The notes beneath the pieces were generated by a model. The model searched no databases, was not told the origin of the DNA, and was given only the letters and a program-made list of their open reading frames with translations. Made by a program: the position numbers and the translations under genes. From UBA4615 sp964399635 (lineage in GTDB: Bacteria > Pseudomonadota > Gammaproteobacteria > Burkholderiales > Burkholderiaceae_E), in assembly GCA_964399635.1 (NCBI GenBank), contig CAYNRU010000034.1, forward strand, positions 151,478 to 215,477: DNA of 64,000 nt, written 5' to 3'. How positions within the stretch are numbered: the first letter of the stretch is position 1; each line of letters begins with the position of its first letter. This document shows positions 42,971 through 51,748 of the stretch, one piece after another.

Positions 42971-44458
42971 TCAGCGCCGGATGAAGGGGTTGGGCACGTC
43001 CAGGTCGGTCGAGATCCACACCGACTTGACCTGCTGGTACTCGCGCACCGCGTCGACGCCGTTCTCGCGGCCGACGCCGGAGCGCTTGTAGCCCCCGAAC
43101 GGCGAGGTCATGCTGGTGGCGCGGTAGTTGTTGACCCACACCGTGCCCGCGCGCAGCTTCTCGGACAGCTTGATCGCGCGCGCGAGGCTGCGCGTCCAGA
43201 CGCCGGCCGCCAGCCCGTAGACCACGTCGTTGCCGATCCGGATCGCCTCGTCCTCGTCCTCGAAGGGGATCACCGCGAGCACCGGCCCGAACACCTCCTC
43301 CTGCGCGATCCGCATGCGGTTGTGCACGCCGGTGAAGATGGTCGGCTCGACGTACCAGCCCGAGCCGATGTCCGGGCGCGCGCGCCCGCCGAGCACGCAG
43401 GTCGCGCCGTCGGCGCGCGCCACGTCCAGGTAGTGCAGGATCTTCTCGAATTGCGGCCGGGTCGCGATCGGGCCGATGCGGGTGGCCGGGTCGGTCGGAT
43501 CGCCCATCGGCACGTCGCGCACGAAGTCGATCAGGCGCTTCACGAACGCATCGTGGATCGGGCGGTGCAGCAGCAGCCGCGAGCCCGCGAGGCAGGTCTG
43601 CCCGGCCGCGGCGAAGATGCCCGACACCACGCCCTTGACCGCCTGGTCGAGGTCGGCGTCGTCGAACACGATGTTCGGCGACTTGCCGCCCAGCTCCAGC
43701 GTCACCGTCTTGAGCCCGCGGGCGGCCGCCTCGTAGACGCGGATGCCGGCCGCCTCGCCGCCGGTGAACGCGATGTGCGCGACCGCCGGATGGGACACCA
43801 GGTGCTGGCCGACCTCGTCACCGAAGCCGGTGATCACGTTGACCACACCGGGCGGAAAGCCCGCCTCGGCGAACAGCCGTGCCATCTCGAGCATCGACGC
43901 CGACGTGTACTCGGACGGCTTGACGACCGCGGTGCAGCCGACCGCCAGCGCCGGCGCGAGCTTCCAGGAGGTGAGCGTCAGCGGCGAGTTGAAGGGCGTG
44001 AGGATCGCGACCACGCCCTTGGGCTCGTGCCGCGTGAAGTTGAACACGCCGGGCTTGTCGGTCGGGATGACCGCCGACTGCAGTTTGTCGGCGAGGCCGG
44101 CGTAGTAGCGGAAGTAGTCGGCGATCGCGCGGACCTGCACCGACACCTCGGCCATCAGCTTGCCGTTGTCGCGCTGCTCGAGCTCGGCGAGCCGCGGGGC
44201 GTCGCGCGCGATCAGGTCTGCGAGCCGGTAGAGCAGCGCGCCGCGCGCCGTGGGCGTCAGCGCCGGCCAGGGTCCGTCCTCGAAGGCGCGCTGCGCCGCC
44301 GACACGGCGGCCTCGACGTCGGTGGCGTCGCAGCGCGGCACCTCGGCCCACGCACGGCCGGTGGCCGGGCTCTCGGATTCGAGCCAGCGGCCCGAGGCGG
44401 ACTCGCAGCTGCGGCCGTCGATGGTCAGCGCAAAGCGCTGCAGGGAAGGGGCGGTCAT
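42971..44458 (-). CDS. Aldehyde dehydrogenase (NAD(P)+ dependent)
   Basis: The 495-residue protein has LTPFNSPLTLTSWKLAPALA (cofactor site), VTLELGGKSPNIVFDDADLD with the general-base Glu, AGQTCLAGSRLLLH with the catalytic Cys, and EEVFGPVLAVIPFEDEDEAI. It oxidises an aldehyde to a carboxylic acid. It is the third gene of a minus-strand operon, 16 bases after the class IV aminotransferase, and would complete an oxo acid to aldehyde to acid sequence. Confidence 0.95.
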   Translation of the reverse strand: MTAPSLQRFALTIDGRSCESASGRWLESESPATGRAWAEVPRCDATDVEAAVSAAQRAFEDGPWPALTPTARGALLYRLADLIARDAPRLAELEQRDNGKLMAEVSVQVRAIADYFRYYAGLADKLQSAVIPTDKPGVFNFTRHEPKGVVAILTPFNSPLTLTSWKLAPALAVGCTAVVKPSEYTSASMLEMARLFAEAGFPPGVVNVITGFGDEVGQHLVSHPAVAHIAFTGGEAAGIRVYEAAARGLKTVTLELGGKSPNIVFDDADLDQAVKGVVSGIFAAAGQTCLAGSRLLLHRPIHDAFVKRLIDFVRDVPMGDPTDPATRIGPIATRPQFEKILHYLDVARADGATCVLGGRARPDIGSGWYVEPTIFTGVHNRMRIAQEEVFGPVLAVIPFEDEDEAIRIGNDVVYGLAAGVWTRSLARAIKLSEKLRAGTVWVNNYRATSMTSPFGGYKRSGVGRENGVDAVREYQQVKSVWISTDLDVPNPFIRR

Positions 44459-44474
44459 CTCGGGGGCGTCCGCG

Positions 44475-45386
44475 TCAGACCCTGGTGCGCCACTCGGCGT
44501 GGTCGGGCACCAGGCCGCGGACCACCTCGAAGTAGCGTTCGCGCAGTCGGGCGGTGAGCGGCCCGGGCCGGCCGTCGCCGACCGGCAGGCGGTCGATCTG
44601 GGTGACCGGCAGGATCTCCTGCCCGGTGCCGCACAGGAAGGCCTCCTCGGCGAAGTAGAGCTCGCTGCGGTCGACCTCGCGCTGCTCGGCGATCTCGCCC
44701 GTCAGCTCGCGGTAGAGCGTCAGCACGGTGTCGCGCGTGATGCTCTCCAGGATGTTGCTGGTGAGCGAGGGCGTGATCAGACGCCCGTCGCGAACCATGA
44801 AGAAGCAGGCGATCGGGGCCTCCGACACGCGGCCCTGCGGCGTCAGCATCAGCGCGCCGTCATAGCCGTCCGACTTGGCCTGCAGCTGCGTGAGGCGGGC
44901 GTTGTGGTAGTTGGCGGTCGCCTTGATGCGCGGCGGGCTGGCGTTGTCGGACAGGCGGCTCCAGGAGCTCACGCCCAGGCTCAGCCCGGCCTCGGCGAGC
45001 CTGGAGCGCTCGCGCGGCATCGCGGCCGCGGTGAACCCGACCGGTCCGGTGGTGGCCATCAGGCCCTGGCCCGCGATGTAGACGAGCAGCCTCACGTAGA
45101 CGTCGTCGTCGGGCTCGTTGGCGCGGATGAGGCGCGACAGGCACTCGTGCAGGTAGGCGGTCTCGTAGGTCCGCTCGAAGCGCATCACCTTCATGCCGAC
45201 CTGCAGGCGCCGCACGTGCTCGGCGAGCCGGAAGATCGCGAACTCGCCGGTCTGCGGATGACGGTAGGCGCGCAGCCCCTCGAACACCGTGGTCGCGTAA
45301 GTGACCGCGAGCGACAGCGGGTGCAGGCGTGCGTCGGCGAACGGCATCAGCTCGCCGTCCATCATGATCGTGCGGGGTTGCCACAT
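44475..45386 (-). CDS. Class IV aminotransferase (IlvE-like branched-chain type)
   Basis: The 303-residue PLP protein has VTYATTVFEGLRAYRHPQTG (substrate loop), RIKATANYHNARLTQLQAKS with the PLP lysine, and the GRVSEAPIACFFMVRDG strand. The motif that in IlvE reads EGxGENLF is here SEAPIACFF, a departure in the phosphate/substrate region that may change specificity. Transaminates amino and 2-oxo acids; D-amino acid or amine specificity cannot be excluded. It lies 44 bases downstream of the TPP-enzyme gene. Confidence 0.88.
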   Translation of the reverse strand: MWQPRTIMMDGELMPFADARLHPLSLAVTYATTVFEGLRAYRHPQTGEFAIFRLAEHVRRLQVGMKVMRFERTYETAYLHECLSRLIRANEPDDDVYVRLLVYIAGQGLMATTGPVGFTAAAMPRERSRLAEAGLSLGVSSWSRLSDNASPPRIKATANYHNARLTQLQAKSDGYDGALMLTPQGRVSEAPIACFFMVRDGRLITPSLTSNILESITRDTVLTLYRELTGEIAEQREVDRSELYFAEEAFLCGTGQEILPVTQIDRLPVGDGRPGPLTARLRERYFEVVRGLVPDHAEWRTRV

Positions 45387-45430
45387 CGTGGGTCGGTGCC
45401 TGGGCGCGGGGCCGGTGGGTCGGTGAGGGG

Positions 45431-47095
45431 TCAGCCGCGCATCGCGGCGAGCTGCGCCGCGTAGCCGCTGGCGTCAACGTGCAGGTCGATCAGCGCGGGG
45501 CGTCCGCAGGCCAGCGCCTCGGCCAGCGCCTGCTCGTACTCGGCGACGCCCTGCGCTCGCCAGGCCTGCCCGCCCAGGCCGCGCATGACCTGCGCGAAGT
45601 CCGGCCGCGCCCAGTGCACGCCGGCCGCGGGCAGGCTGCGCGACTGCTGCTTGATGTCGATCAGCGACAGCGCGCCGTCGTTGAACACGACCACCAGCAG
45701 CGGTGCGCCGGTCTCGGCCGCGGTCGCGAGCTCGCCCAGGCACATCAGCAGCCCGCCGTCGCCGGTGAACGCGATCACCGGCCGGGCGGGCTCGTGCAGC
45801 GCCGACGCGATCGCCGCGGGCAGCGCGAAGCCCATGGTGGCGAGGCCGTTGGAGATCAGCAGGTCGCGCGGCGCGTGGCAGGGCCAGAACGCGGTCGCCG
45901 AAAACATGTGGGCGCCGGCGTCCACCGTGACCCTGGGCCACGCCGGCAGGCGCGCGGCCGCGGCGGCCGCGAGCTCGACTGCCTGCTGGGGTGTCACGCC
46001 CTCGCCGTCGCCCCGATAGGCGAGCGACGCGCGCATCGCGTCGCGCAGCCTGCCGATCTCGTCGTCCGTCCAGCCGGTGCAGCGGCGTGCGCCCCCGGCG
46101 AGCGCATCGAGGCTCGCATCGAGCCGTCCGCGCACCTCGAGCGCAGGCCTCACGTAGTGGACCGGCCGCGCGCACTCGGCGAGGTCGAGCACCGGTGCCG
46201 AATACGCCCAGGGCTGCAGGATCAGCTCGACCGGATCGACGCCGGCCAGCACGATCAGGTCGGCGCCGGAGACGGTCGGCTGCTCGGCAGCGCCGCCGGT
46301 GAAGATGCCGACGCACTGCGGCGCGTCGTCGTCGATCGTGCCCTTGGCCTTGTAGGTCACCAGCGCCGGGCAGCCCAGCGCTTCGACCAGCCGGCGCAGC
46401 GCGGCCGACCCGGCGGGCGTGCAGGCCTCGAGCCCGGCCACGACGACCGGACGGCGCGCAGCGGCGAGCAGCGCGCGGGCGCGCTCGAGGGCCATGGCCT
46501 CGGGCGCGGCTGCGGGCACGGCCGTGGCCGGCGCGTGCGGCGCGGCGGGCGCGCGTGCAGCCGTACCGGTCAGCTCGACGTGCACCGGCCCGCGGGCCGG
46601 CTCGAAGGCCCGCGCGAGCAGCCGGTCGATGTCGCCGGCCGCGTCGGGGCCGTCGAGCGTCGCATGGCCCTTAACCAGCGGCGCGAGCAGCGCGCGCTGG
46701 TCGAACCACTGGTGCGTGACGTAGGTGCGCAGCGCGGGCGCGAAACCGTCGGTGACCACCGCGACCGCGCAGCGGTCGAGCGCGGCGTGCGCCGCGCCGT
46801 TGACCGCGTTGGCGGTGCCCGGCCCCTTGGTGGTGAGGGCCACGCCGAGCGAGCCGTCGAGCTCGGCGGTGGCCGCCGCCATGAACACCGCCGAGCACTC
46901 GTGACGGGCGAGCACGAAGTCGAGGCCGGCCTCGCGCGCTGCCTCGATCAGGTCGAGGCTGCTGCCGCCGCCCGGCAGGCCGAACAGTCGGCGCGTGCCA
47001 TGCACGGAGAATGCGCGAACGAGCGCGGTGGCGACGTCCGCGCGCGCGGCGACGGCCGGCTGCGGTGTGCGTGCTTCCGGAATTGCTGCGGGCAT
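45431..47095 (-). CDS. Thiamine-diphosphate-dependent enzyme (acetolactate synthase/2-oxo acid decarboxylase type)
   Basis: The 554-residue protein has the three-domain POX fold: TPP-activating Glu in VLARHECSAVFMAAATA, the FAD- or ADP-like middle domain (AGVDPVELILQPWAY), and the Mg-TPP motif FTGDGGLLMCLGELATAAET ending with VVFNDGALSL. Start is the ATG at 47095 (MPAAIPEARTPQ). The combination with a transaminase and an aldehyde dehydrogenase argues for decarboxylation of an amino-acid-derived 2-oxo acid, but carboligase activity is not excluded. Confidence 0.9.
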   Translation of the reverse strand: MPAAIPEARTPQPAVAARADVATALVRAFSVHGTRRLFGLPGGGSSLDLIEAAREAGLDFVLARHECSAVFMAAATAELDGSLGVALTTKGPGTANAVNGAAHAALDRCAVAVVTDGFAPALRTYVTHQWFDQRALLAPLVKGHATLDGPDAAGDIDRLLARAFEPARGPVHVELTGTAARAPAAPHAPATAVPAAAPEAMALERARALLAAARRPVVVAGLEACTPAGSAALRRLVEALGCPALVTYKAKGTIDDDAPQCVGIFTGGAAEQPTVSGADLIVLAGVDPVELILQPWAYSAPVLDLAECARPVHYVRPALEVRGRLDASLDALAGGARRCTGWTDDEIGRLRDAMRASLAYRGDGEGVTPQQAVELAAAAAARLPAWPRVTVDAGAHMFSATAFWPCHAPRDLLISNGLATMGFALPAAIASALHEPARPVIAFTGDGGLLMCLGELATAAETGAPLLVVVFNDGALSLIDIKQQSRSLPAAGVHWARPDFAQVMRGLGGQAWRAQGVAEYEQALAEALACGRPALIDLHVDASGYAAQLAAMRG

Positions 47096-47240
47096 GGGCG
47101 GGTCGCTCGAGTGAGTCGGTATTATCGCCCCCTCACGGCGGCGCGCGAGCCGCATTCCCTGCCGTTCGGCAGGAATCGAAAACACCAGGCCCGGACGGCC
47201 GCCCCGCGGCGGGTGCCCGCGTCCGACGGAGCAAGGGCAG

Positions 47241-48818
47241 ATGGCGCATCTCGGAGCACTGCAGGTCGGGCTGATCTGGCGCAGGCTCACCGGATTCATC
47301 GACGAGGCAGCCGAAGTCTTCGTGCGCACCTCGTTCTCGTCGGTCGTGCGCGACAACTGGGACATGGCGGTCGGCCTGATGGACGCCCAGGGCCGCCAGA
47401 TCGTGCAGTCGAGCAAGAGCGTGCCCTCCTTCGTGGGCACGATGCCGCGCACGCTCGCCGCGATGCTCGAGCGCATCCCGCGCGAGCGGCTCGCCGCGGG
47501 CGACGTGATGATCTCCAACGACGCGTGGCTCGGCACCGGCCACCTCAACGACATCACGCTCGTCAGGCCGATCTTCCGCGGCGAGCGCCTGATCGCGTTC
47601 GTCGGCAGCACCTTCCACAGCGTCGACATCGGCGGGGCGCCGTCGCTCGAGGCGCGCGACGCGTGGGAGGAGGGGCTGACCATCCCGGTCTGCCGCATCG
47701 TCGAGCGCGGCGTGGAAAATCCCGACGTGATCGCCTTCCTTGAGGCCAACCTGCGCGCGCCGCAGGAGACCCTCGGCGACATCCGGGCCCAGTTCGCCGC
47801 CTACGCGCAGGCCGAGTCCCGGCTGCTGCGCCTGCTGGACGCGGAGGGTCTCGACGGCCTGGACGCGCTGGTCGACGACATCCTCGCGCGTTCCGAGGCC
47901 AGCATGCGGCGCGCGATCGAGGCGGTGCCCGAGGGCACCTACACCGACACGCTGCAGCTCGACGGCTTCGAGACGCCGCTGACCGTGTGCTGCACGGTGC
48001 GGGTCGGCGGCGGACGCATCGCGGTGGACTTCGCCGGCACGTCCCCGCAGGTCGGGCGCCCGATCAACTCGGTGATGGCCTACACCACCGCTTATGCGCA
48101 CTACGCGCTCAAGTGCCTGCTCGACCCGGGCACGCCGCACAACGACGGCAGCTTCAGGCCGATCACCGTCACCGCCCCGGAGGGCTCGCTGCTGAACCCG
48201 CGGCGCCCGGCGCCGGTGTGGGCGCGGCACCTGTCGGGCCACTACGTGCCGCCGGCGATCTTCGGCGCCCTCGCGCGCGCGCTGCCCGACCGCGTGATCG
48301 CCGACTGCGGCTCGCCGCTGTGGAACGTGTACTTCCAGGGTCGGCGCGCCGACGGCGATCCGTTCTTCAAGATGTTCTTCATGAACGGCGGCCACGGCGC
48401 GCGCCAGGGCCGCGACGGTCCCGCCTGCCTGTCCTTCCCGTCCAACGTCGCGACGGTGTCGGTCGAGCGCTTCGAGTCGAGCGTGCCGCTGCGCATCCTC
48501 GAGAAGTCGATCCTGCCGGAGTCGGGCGGCGCCGGCCGCTGGCGGGGCGGCCCCGGCCAGCGGATCGCCTTCGAGGTCGCGGGCGAACACCCGCTCACGA
48601 TGACCATCCGCCACGAGCGCGTGAAGTGCCCGCCGCGCGGGCTGCTCGGCGGGGGCCACGGCGCGCCGGGTCGCGACCGCGTCAACGGGGAAACGGTCGC
48701 GCCCAAGGGGCGCTACGTGCTGCGCCCGGGGGACGTGGCCACCTTCGACACGCCGGGTGGCGGGGGCTTCGGCGAGGCGGTGCAGCCGGCCGTCGCGGCC
48801 GCGGAGGTGTCCCGATGA
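47241..48818 (+). CDS. hyuB: Hydantoinase B/oxoprolinase family protein
   Basis: The 525-residue protein begins LIWRRLTGFIDEAAEVFVRT and shows the HyuB core: GDVMISNDAWLGTGHLNDIT, VDFAGTSPQVGRPINSVMAY, GSLLNPRRPAPVWARHLSGH and the C-terminal GGGHGAPGRDRVNG. It is the beta subunit of an ATP-dependent hydantoinase/N-methylhydantoinase-like enzyme that opens cyclic amides such as hydantoins or oxoproline. The gene order B then A is the reverse of the more usual order; the stop overlaps the HyuA start by four bases (ATGA). Confidence 0.92.
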   Translation: MAHLGALQVGLIWRRLTGFIDEAAEVFVRTSFSSVVRDNWDMAVGLMDAQGRQIVQSSKSVPSFVGTMPRTLAAMLERIPRERLAAGDVMISNDAWLGTGHLNDITLVRPIFRGERLIAFVGSTFHSVDIGGAPSLEARDAWEEGLTIPVCRIVERGVENPDVIAFLEANLRAPQETLGDIRAQFAAYAQAESRLLRLLDAEGLDGLDALVDDILARSEASMRRAIEAVPEGTYTDTLQLDGFETPLTVCCTVRVGGGRIAVDFAGTSPQVGRPINSVMAYTTAYAHYALKCLLDPGTPHNDGSFRPITVTAPEGSLLNPRRPAPVWARHLSGHYVPPAIFGALARALPDRVIADCGSPLWNVYFQGRRADGDPFFKMFFMNGGHGARQGRDGPACLSFPSNVATVSVERFESSVPLRILEKSILPESGGAGRWRGGPGQRIAFEVAGEHPLTMTIRHERVKCPPRGLLGGGHGAPGRDRVNGETVAPKGRYVLRPGDVATFDTPGGGGFGEAVQPAVAAAEVSR

Positions 48819-50947
48819 GCGCCGCGGGTGAGGGGCGCTGGCGGATCGGCGTCGACATCGGCGGGACCTTCACCGACTTCGTGCTGCTCGATACCCTGAC
48901 GGGGCGGCTGTTCAACGAAAAGCTGCTGACCACACCGCACGACCCGTCGGTCGCGCTGCTCGAGGGCGTGCGCCGATTGCTCGTTGCCCACGGCGCCGAC
49001 GCGCGCGACGTGCAGAGCGTGATCCACGGCACCACGCTGGTCGCCAACGCGCTGATCGAGCGCAAGGGCGTGCCGGTGGCGCTGGTCACCACGCGCGGCT
49101 TCGCCGACGTGCCCGAGATCGGGCTCGAGTGGCGCTACGACACCTACGACCTGCAGCTCGAGCTGCCCCAGCCGCTCGCCCCGCGCGAGCGGCGCATCGA
49201 GGTCGACGAGCGCGTCGCGGCCGACGGCCGCGTGCTGCGCCCGCTGGACGAGGCGTCGGTGGCCGCCGCCGCCGCGCGCATCCGCTCGAGCGGCGCTCAG
49301 GCGGTCGCGGTGTGCCTGCTGCACGCCTTTCGCAACCCCGTGCACGAGCTGCGCGTGGCCGAGCTGCTGCGCGCCGCGCTGCCCGACCTGGTCGTCTGCA
49401 CCTCCAGCGACGTCGTGCCCGAGATCGGCGAGTACGAGCGCATGTCGACCGTGCTCGCCAACGCCTACGTGCTGCCGATCTTCGACCGCTACCTCGCCGC
49501 GGTGGGGCGCGGGCTGCGCGGCCTGGGCATCGACCGCCCGCTGCACCTGATGCTGTCCGACGGCGGCACGGTGCACGAGAGCACCGCGATCCGCCACCCG
49601 ATCCGGCTGGTCCAGTCCGGTCCGGCCGGCGGCGTCGAGGCGGCGATGCGCGTCGGCGCGGGGGCCGGTGCGCCCGACGTGCTGTGCTTCGACATGGGCG
49701 GCACCACCGCCAAGGCCTGCCTGATCGACGGCGGCGAGCCGCTGCGCACGACCGAGTTCGAGGTCGCGCGGGTCTGGCGGTTCCGCCGCGGCAGCGGGCT
49801 GCCGCTGCGCATCCCGGTGATCGACATGATCGAGATCGGCGCGGGCGGCGGCTCGATCGCGCGGGTCGACCGGCTGGGCCTGCTGCAGGTGGGCCCCGAC
49901 AGCTCGAGCGCCGACCCCGGCCCGGCCTGCTACGGGCTGGGCGGGCGCGACCCGACGGTGACCGACGCCGACCTCGTGCTCGGCTATCTCGGTGCCGACA
50001 GCTTCCTCGGCGGCGACATGCGGCTCGACGTCGCCGCGGCCCGCGACGCGATCGCGCGCGCCGTGGGCACGCCGCTCGGCCTGTCGGTGGAGGATGCCGC
50101 CTGGGGCATCCACGAACTGGTCAACGAGAACATGGCGCGCGCGGCCGCGATCCACGCCCTCGAGCGCGCGCGCCGCATCGACGACTACGCGATGGTCCCC
50201 ATCGGCGGCGCGGGGCCGGTGCATGCCGCGCACATCGCGCTCAAGCTCGGCGTGCGCACGGTGATCTGCCCGCCGGGCGCGGGGGTCGCATCGGCCTACG
50301 GCTTCCTCGCCGCCCGCACGGCGTTCTCGTTCGTGCGCGGACGCATCGAGCCGCTCGACGCGCTCGACTTCGCGTCGGCCGACGCGATGCTCTCGGAGCT
50401 GGAGGCGCAGGGCCGCGAGCTGGTCGCGACCGCCGGCGTCGACCCGTCGCAGGTCGAGGTGGTCGTGGAGGCGGCGATGCGCTACGTGGGGCAGGGCTAC
50501 GAGATCGAGGTGCCGCTCGCGCGCGCCGCGGTCGCCCGGGCCGATCCGGCGGCCGTGCGCGAGGCCTTCGCGCGGACCTACGCGAAGCTGTTCGGCCGCA
50601 CCGAGGCGGGCGTGCCGATCGAGGTCGTGTCGTGGCGGCTGTCGGTGCTCGGCCCGCGACCCGCCGGGCAGGCGGGCGATGGCGCGGCGCCGCTGACCGC
50701 GTCCGAGCTCGTGGCCGAGCACAGCCGCGAGGCCTGGTTCGACGACGCGCTCGGCTATCGTCCGACGCCGGTCTACCGGCGCGAGTGCTTCGTGCCCGGC
50801 AGCACGGTCGCGGGGCCGGCGCTGATCGAGGAGCGCGAATCGACCGTCGTGGTGCCGCCCGGGGCGCGCGTGCGCTGCGATGCGCGGCTGAACCTGGTGG
50901 TCGATCTGCCGGATGAAGAAGCACGGCGGCGCACGCAACAACTGTAA
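48815..50947 (+). CDS. hyuA: Hydantoinase A/oxoprolinase family protein
   Basis: The 710-residue protein has an actin-like ATPase start RIGVDIGGTFTDFVLLD, VIHGTTLVANALIERKG, CFDMGGTTAKACLIDGGEPL, EIGAGGGSIARVDRLGLLQV and IGGAGPVHAAHIALKLGV, the hydantoinase A motifs in order. With HyuB it would couple ATP hydrolysis to opening of a cyclic amide. The substrate (N-methylhydantoin, hydantoin, 5-oxoproline or another lactam) cannot be read. The C-terminal 100 residues are the beta-barrel tail of the family. Confidence 0.92.
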   Translation: MSAAGEGRWRIGVDIGGTFTDFVLLDTLTGRLFNEKLLTTPHDPSVALLEGVRRLLVAHGADARDVQSVIHGTTLVANALIERKGVPVALVTTRGFADVPEIGLEWRYDTYDLQLELPQPLAPRERRIEVDERVAADGRVLRPLDEASVAAAAARIRSSGAQAVAVCLLHAFRNPVHELRVAELLRAALPDLVVCTSSDVVPEIGEYERMSTVLANAYVLPIFDRYLAAVGRGLRGLGIDRPLHLMLSDGGTVHESTAIRHPIRLVQSGPAGGVEAAMRVGAGAGAPDVLCFDMGGTTAKACLIDGGEPLRTTEFEVARVWRFRRGSGLPLRIPVIDMIEIGAGGGSIARVDRLGLLQVGPDSSSADPGPACYGLGGRDPTVTDADLVLGYLGADSFLGGDMRLDVAAARDAIARAVGTPLGLSVEDAAWGIHELVNENMARAAAIHALERARRIDDYAMVPIGGAGPVHAAHIALKLGVRTVICPPGAGVASAYGFLAARTAFSFVRGRIEPLDALDFASADAMLSELEAQGRELVATAGVDPSQVEVVVEAAMRYVGQGYEIEVPLARAAVARADPAAVREAFARTYAKLFGRTEAGVPIEVVSWRLSVLGPRPAGQAGDGAAPLTASELVAEHSREAWFDDALGYRPTPVYRRECFVPGSTVAGPALIEERESTVVVPPGARVRCDARLNLVVDLPDEEARRRTQQL

Positions 50948-51033
50948 CAGGGGCAACGCCAGGTAATCCCCCTGGAGGGGCCGGTGCGGGGCGCCCACCA
51001 TCGGGGCTCTTCCACCCTGTTCCGGAGTGCCTC

Positions 51034-51519
51034 ATGAACGTCTCCAAGACCACCCCGTGGTTCGCAGTCGCCGCCCTCGTCGCCGCCATCGGCGTCGGGA
51101 GCGCCGCTGCCCAGTCCACCCCCGCCGCGCCGCAGGCGGCGCCCCAGCCCGGGCCCATGGGTCAGATGGGCGGCATGGGCCCCGGCATGCACGGCGCCCA
51201 TCATGCTGGCCGCGGCGCCGACGCCGGCACCTGGCTCCAGCGCCTCGACACCGACCAGGACGGCCAGGTCAGCCGTGCCGAGTTCGAGGCGGCGCAGCAG
51301 GCCGCGATGCAGCAGCGGCTCAAGGCCTTCGAGGCGGCCGACGCCGACAAGAACGGCAAGCTGAGCACCGAAGAGATGCGTGCATTGCGCGACTCGATGC
51401 GCGCGCAGCTCGGCGCCCAGGGCGGCCACCGCCACGGCGAGCAGGGCGCCCGCGGTCCCCGCGGCGGGCCCGCTGCGGTGCCGCCCGCCGCCCCGCCGAC
51501 GCCGCGTCCCGGCGCCTGA
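51034..51519 (+). CDS. Secreted EF-hand protein
   Basis: The 161-residue protein has a signal peptide (residues 1-26, ending SAAAQ), a Met/Gly/His-rich stretch (about residues 41-58, GPMGQMGGMGPGMHGAHH) and two canonical EF-hand loops at residues 72-83 (DTDQDGQVSRAE) and 103-114 (DADKNGKLSTEE), each with the Ca2+-binding spacing. The C-terminal third is Pro/Gly/Ala/Arg rich. Calcium binding in the periplasm is likely, and the Met/His stretch could bind Cu or Ni. Function unknown. Confidence 0.88.
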   Translation: MNVSKTTPWFAVAALVAAIGVGSAAAQSTPAAPQAAPQPGPMGQMGGMGPGMHGAHHAGRGADAGTWLQRLDTDQDGQVSRAEFEAAQQAAMQQRLKAFEAADADKNGKLSTEEMRALRDSMRAQLGAQGGHRHGEQGARGPRGGPAAVPPAAPPTPRPGA

Positions 51520-51748
51520 CCCGGCGCCTGACCCGGCCCCGACGCGCGGGGGTCGTTCGGGCCGGGTCGCCTTCGCTCGATGCAACCGACGCCCCGGCAC
51601 GTCCGGGGCGTCTCGTTCGCGGCCCCGCCCCGTCCGGGATCCGCCCTGCTGCGCCCGTCGGCCAGTCATCGGCCATCGCACTGAAAGCGGTACGCCCCGG
51701 GCCCTGATCCCCCGATCGCCGGGTCCGCGCGCGGTACAGCATCACGTG

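Noticed and set aside
51380..51748. N-terminal extension of the chemoreceptor into the EF-hand gene
   Set aside because: The upstream frame is the shadow of the EF-hand gene's Gly/Pro/Arg-rich end; the ATG at 51749 is followed by a normal membrane domain.
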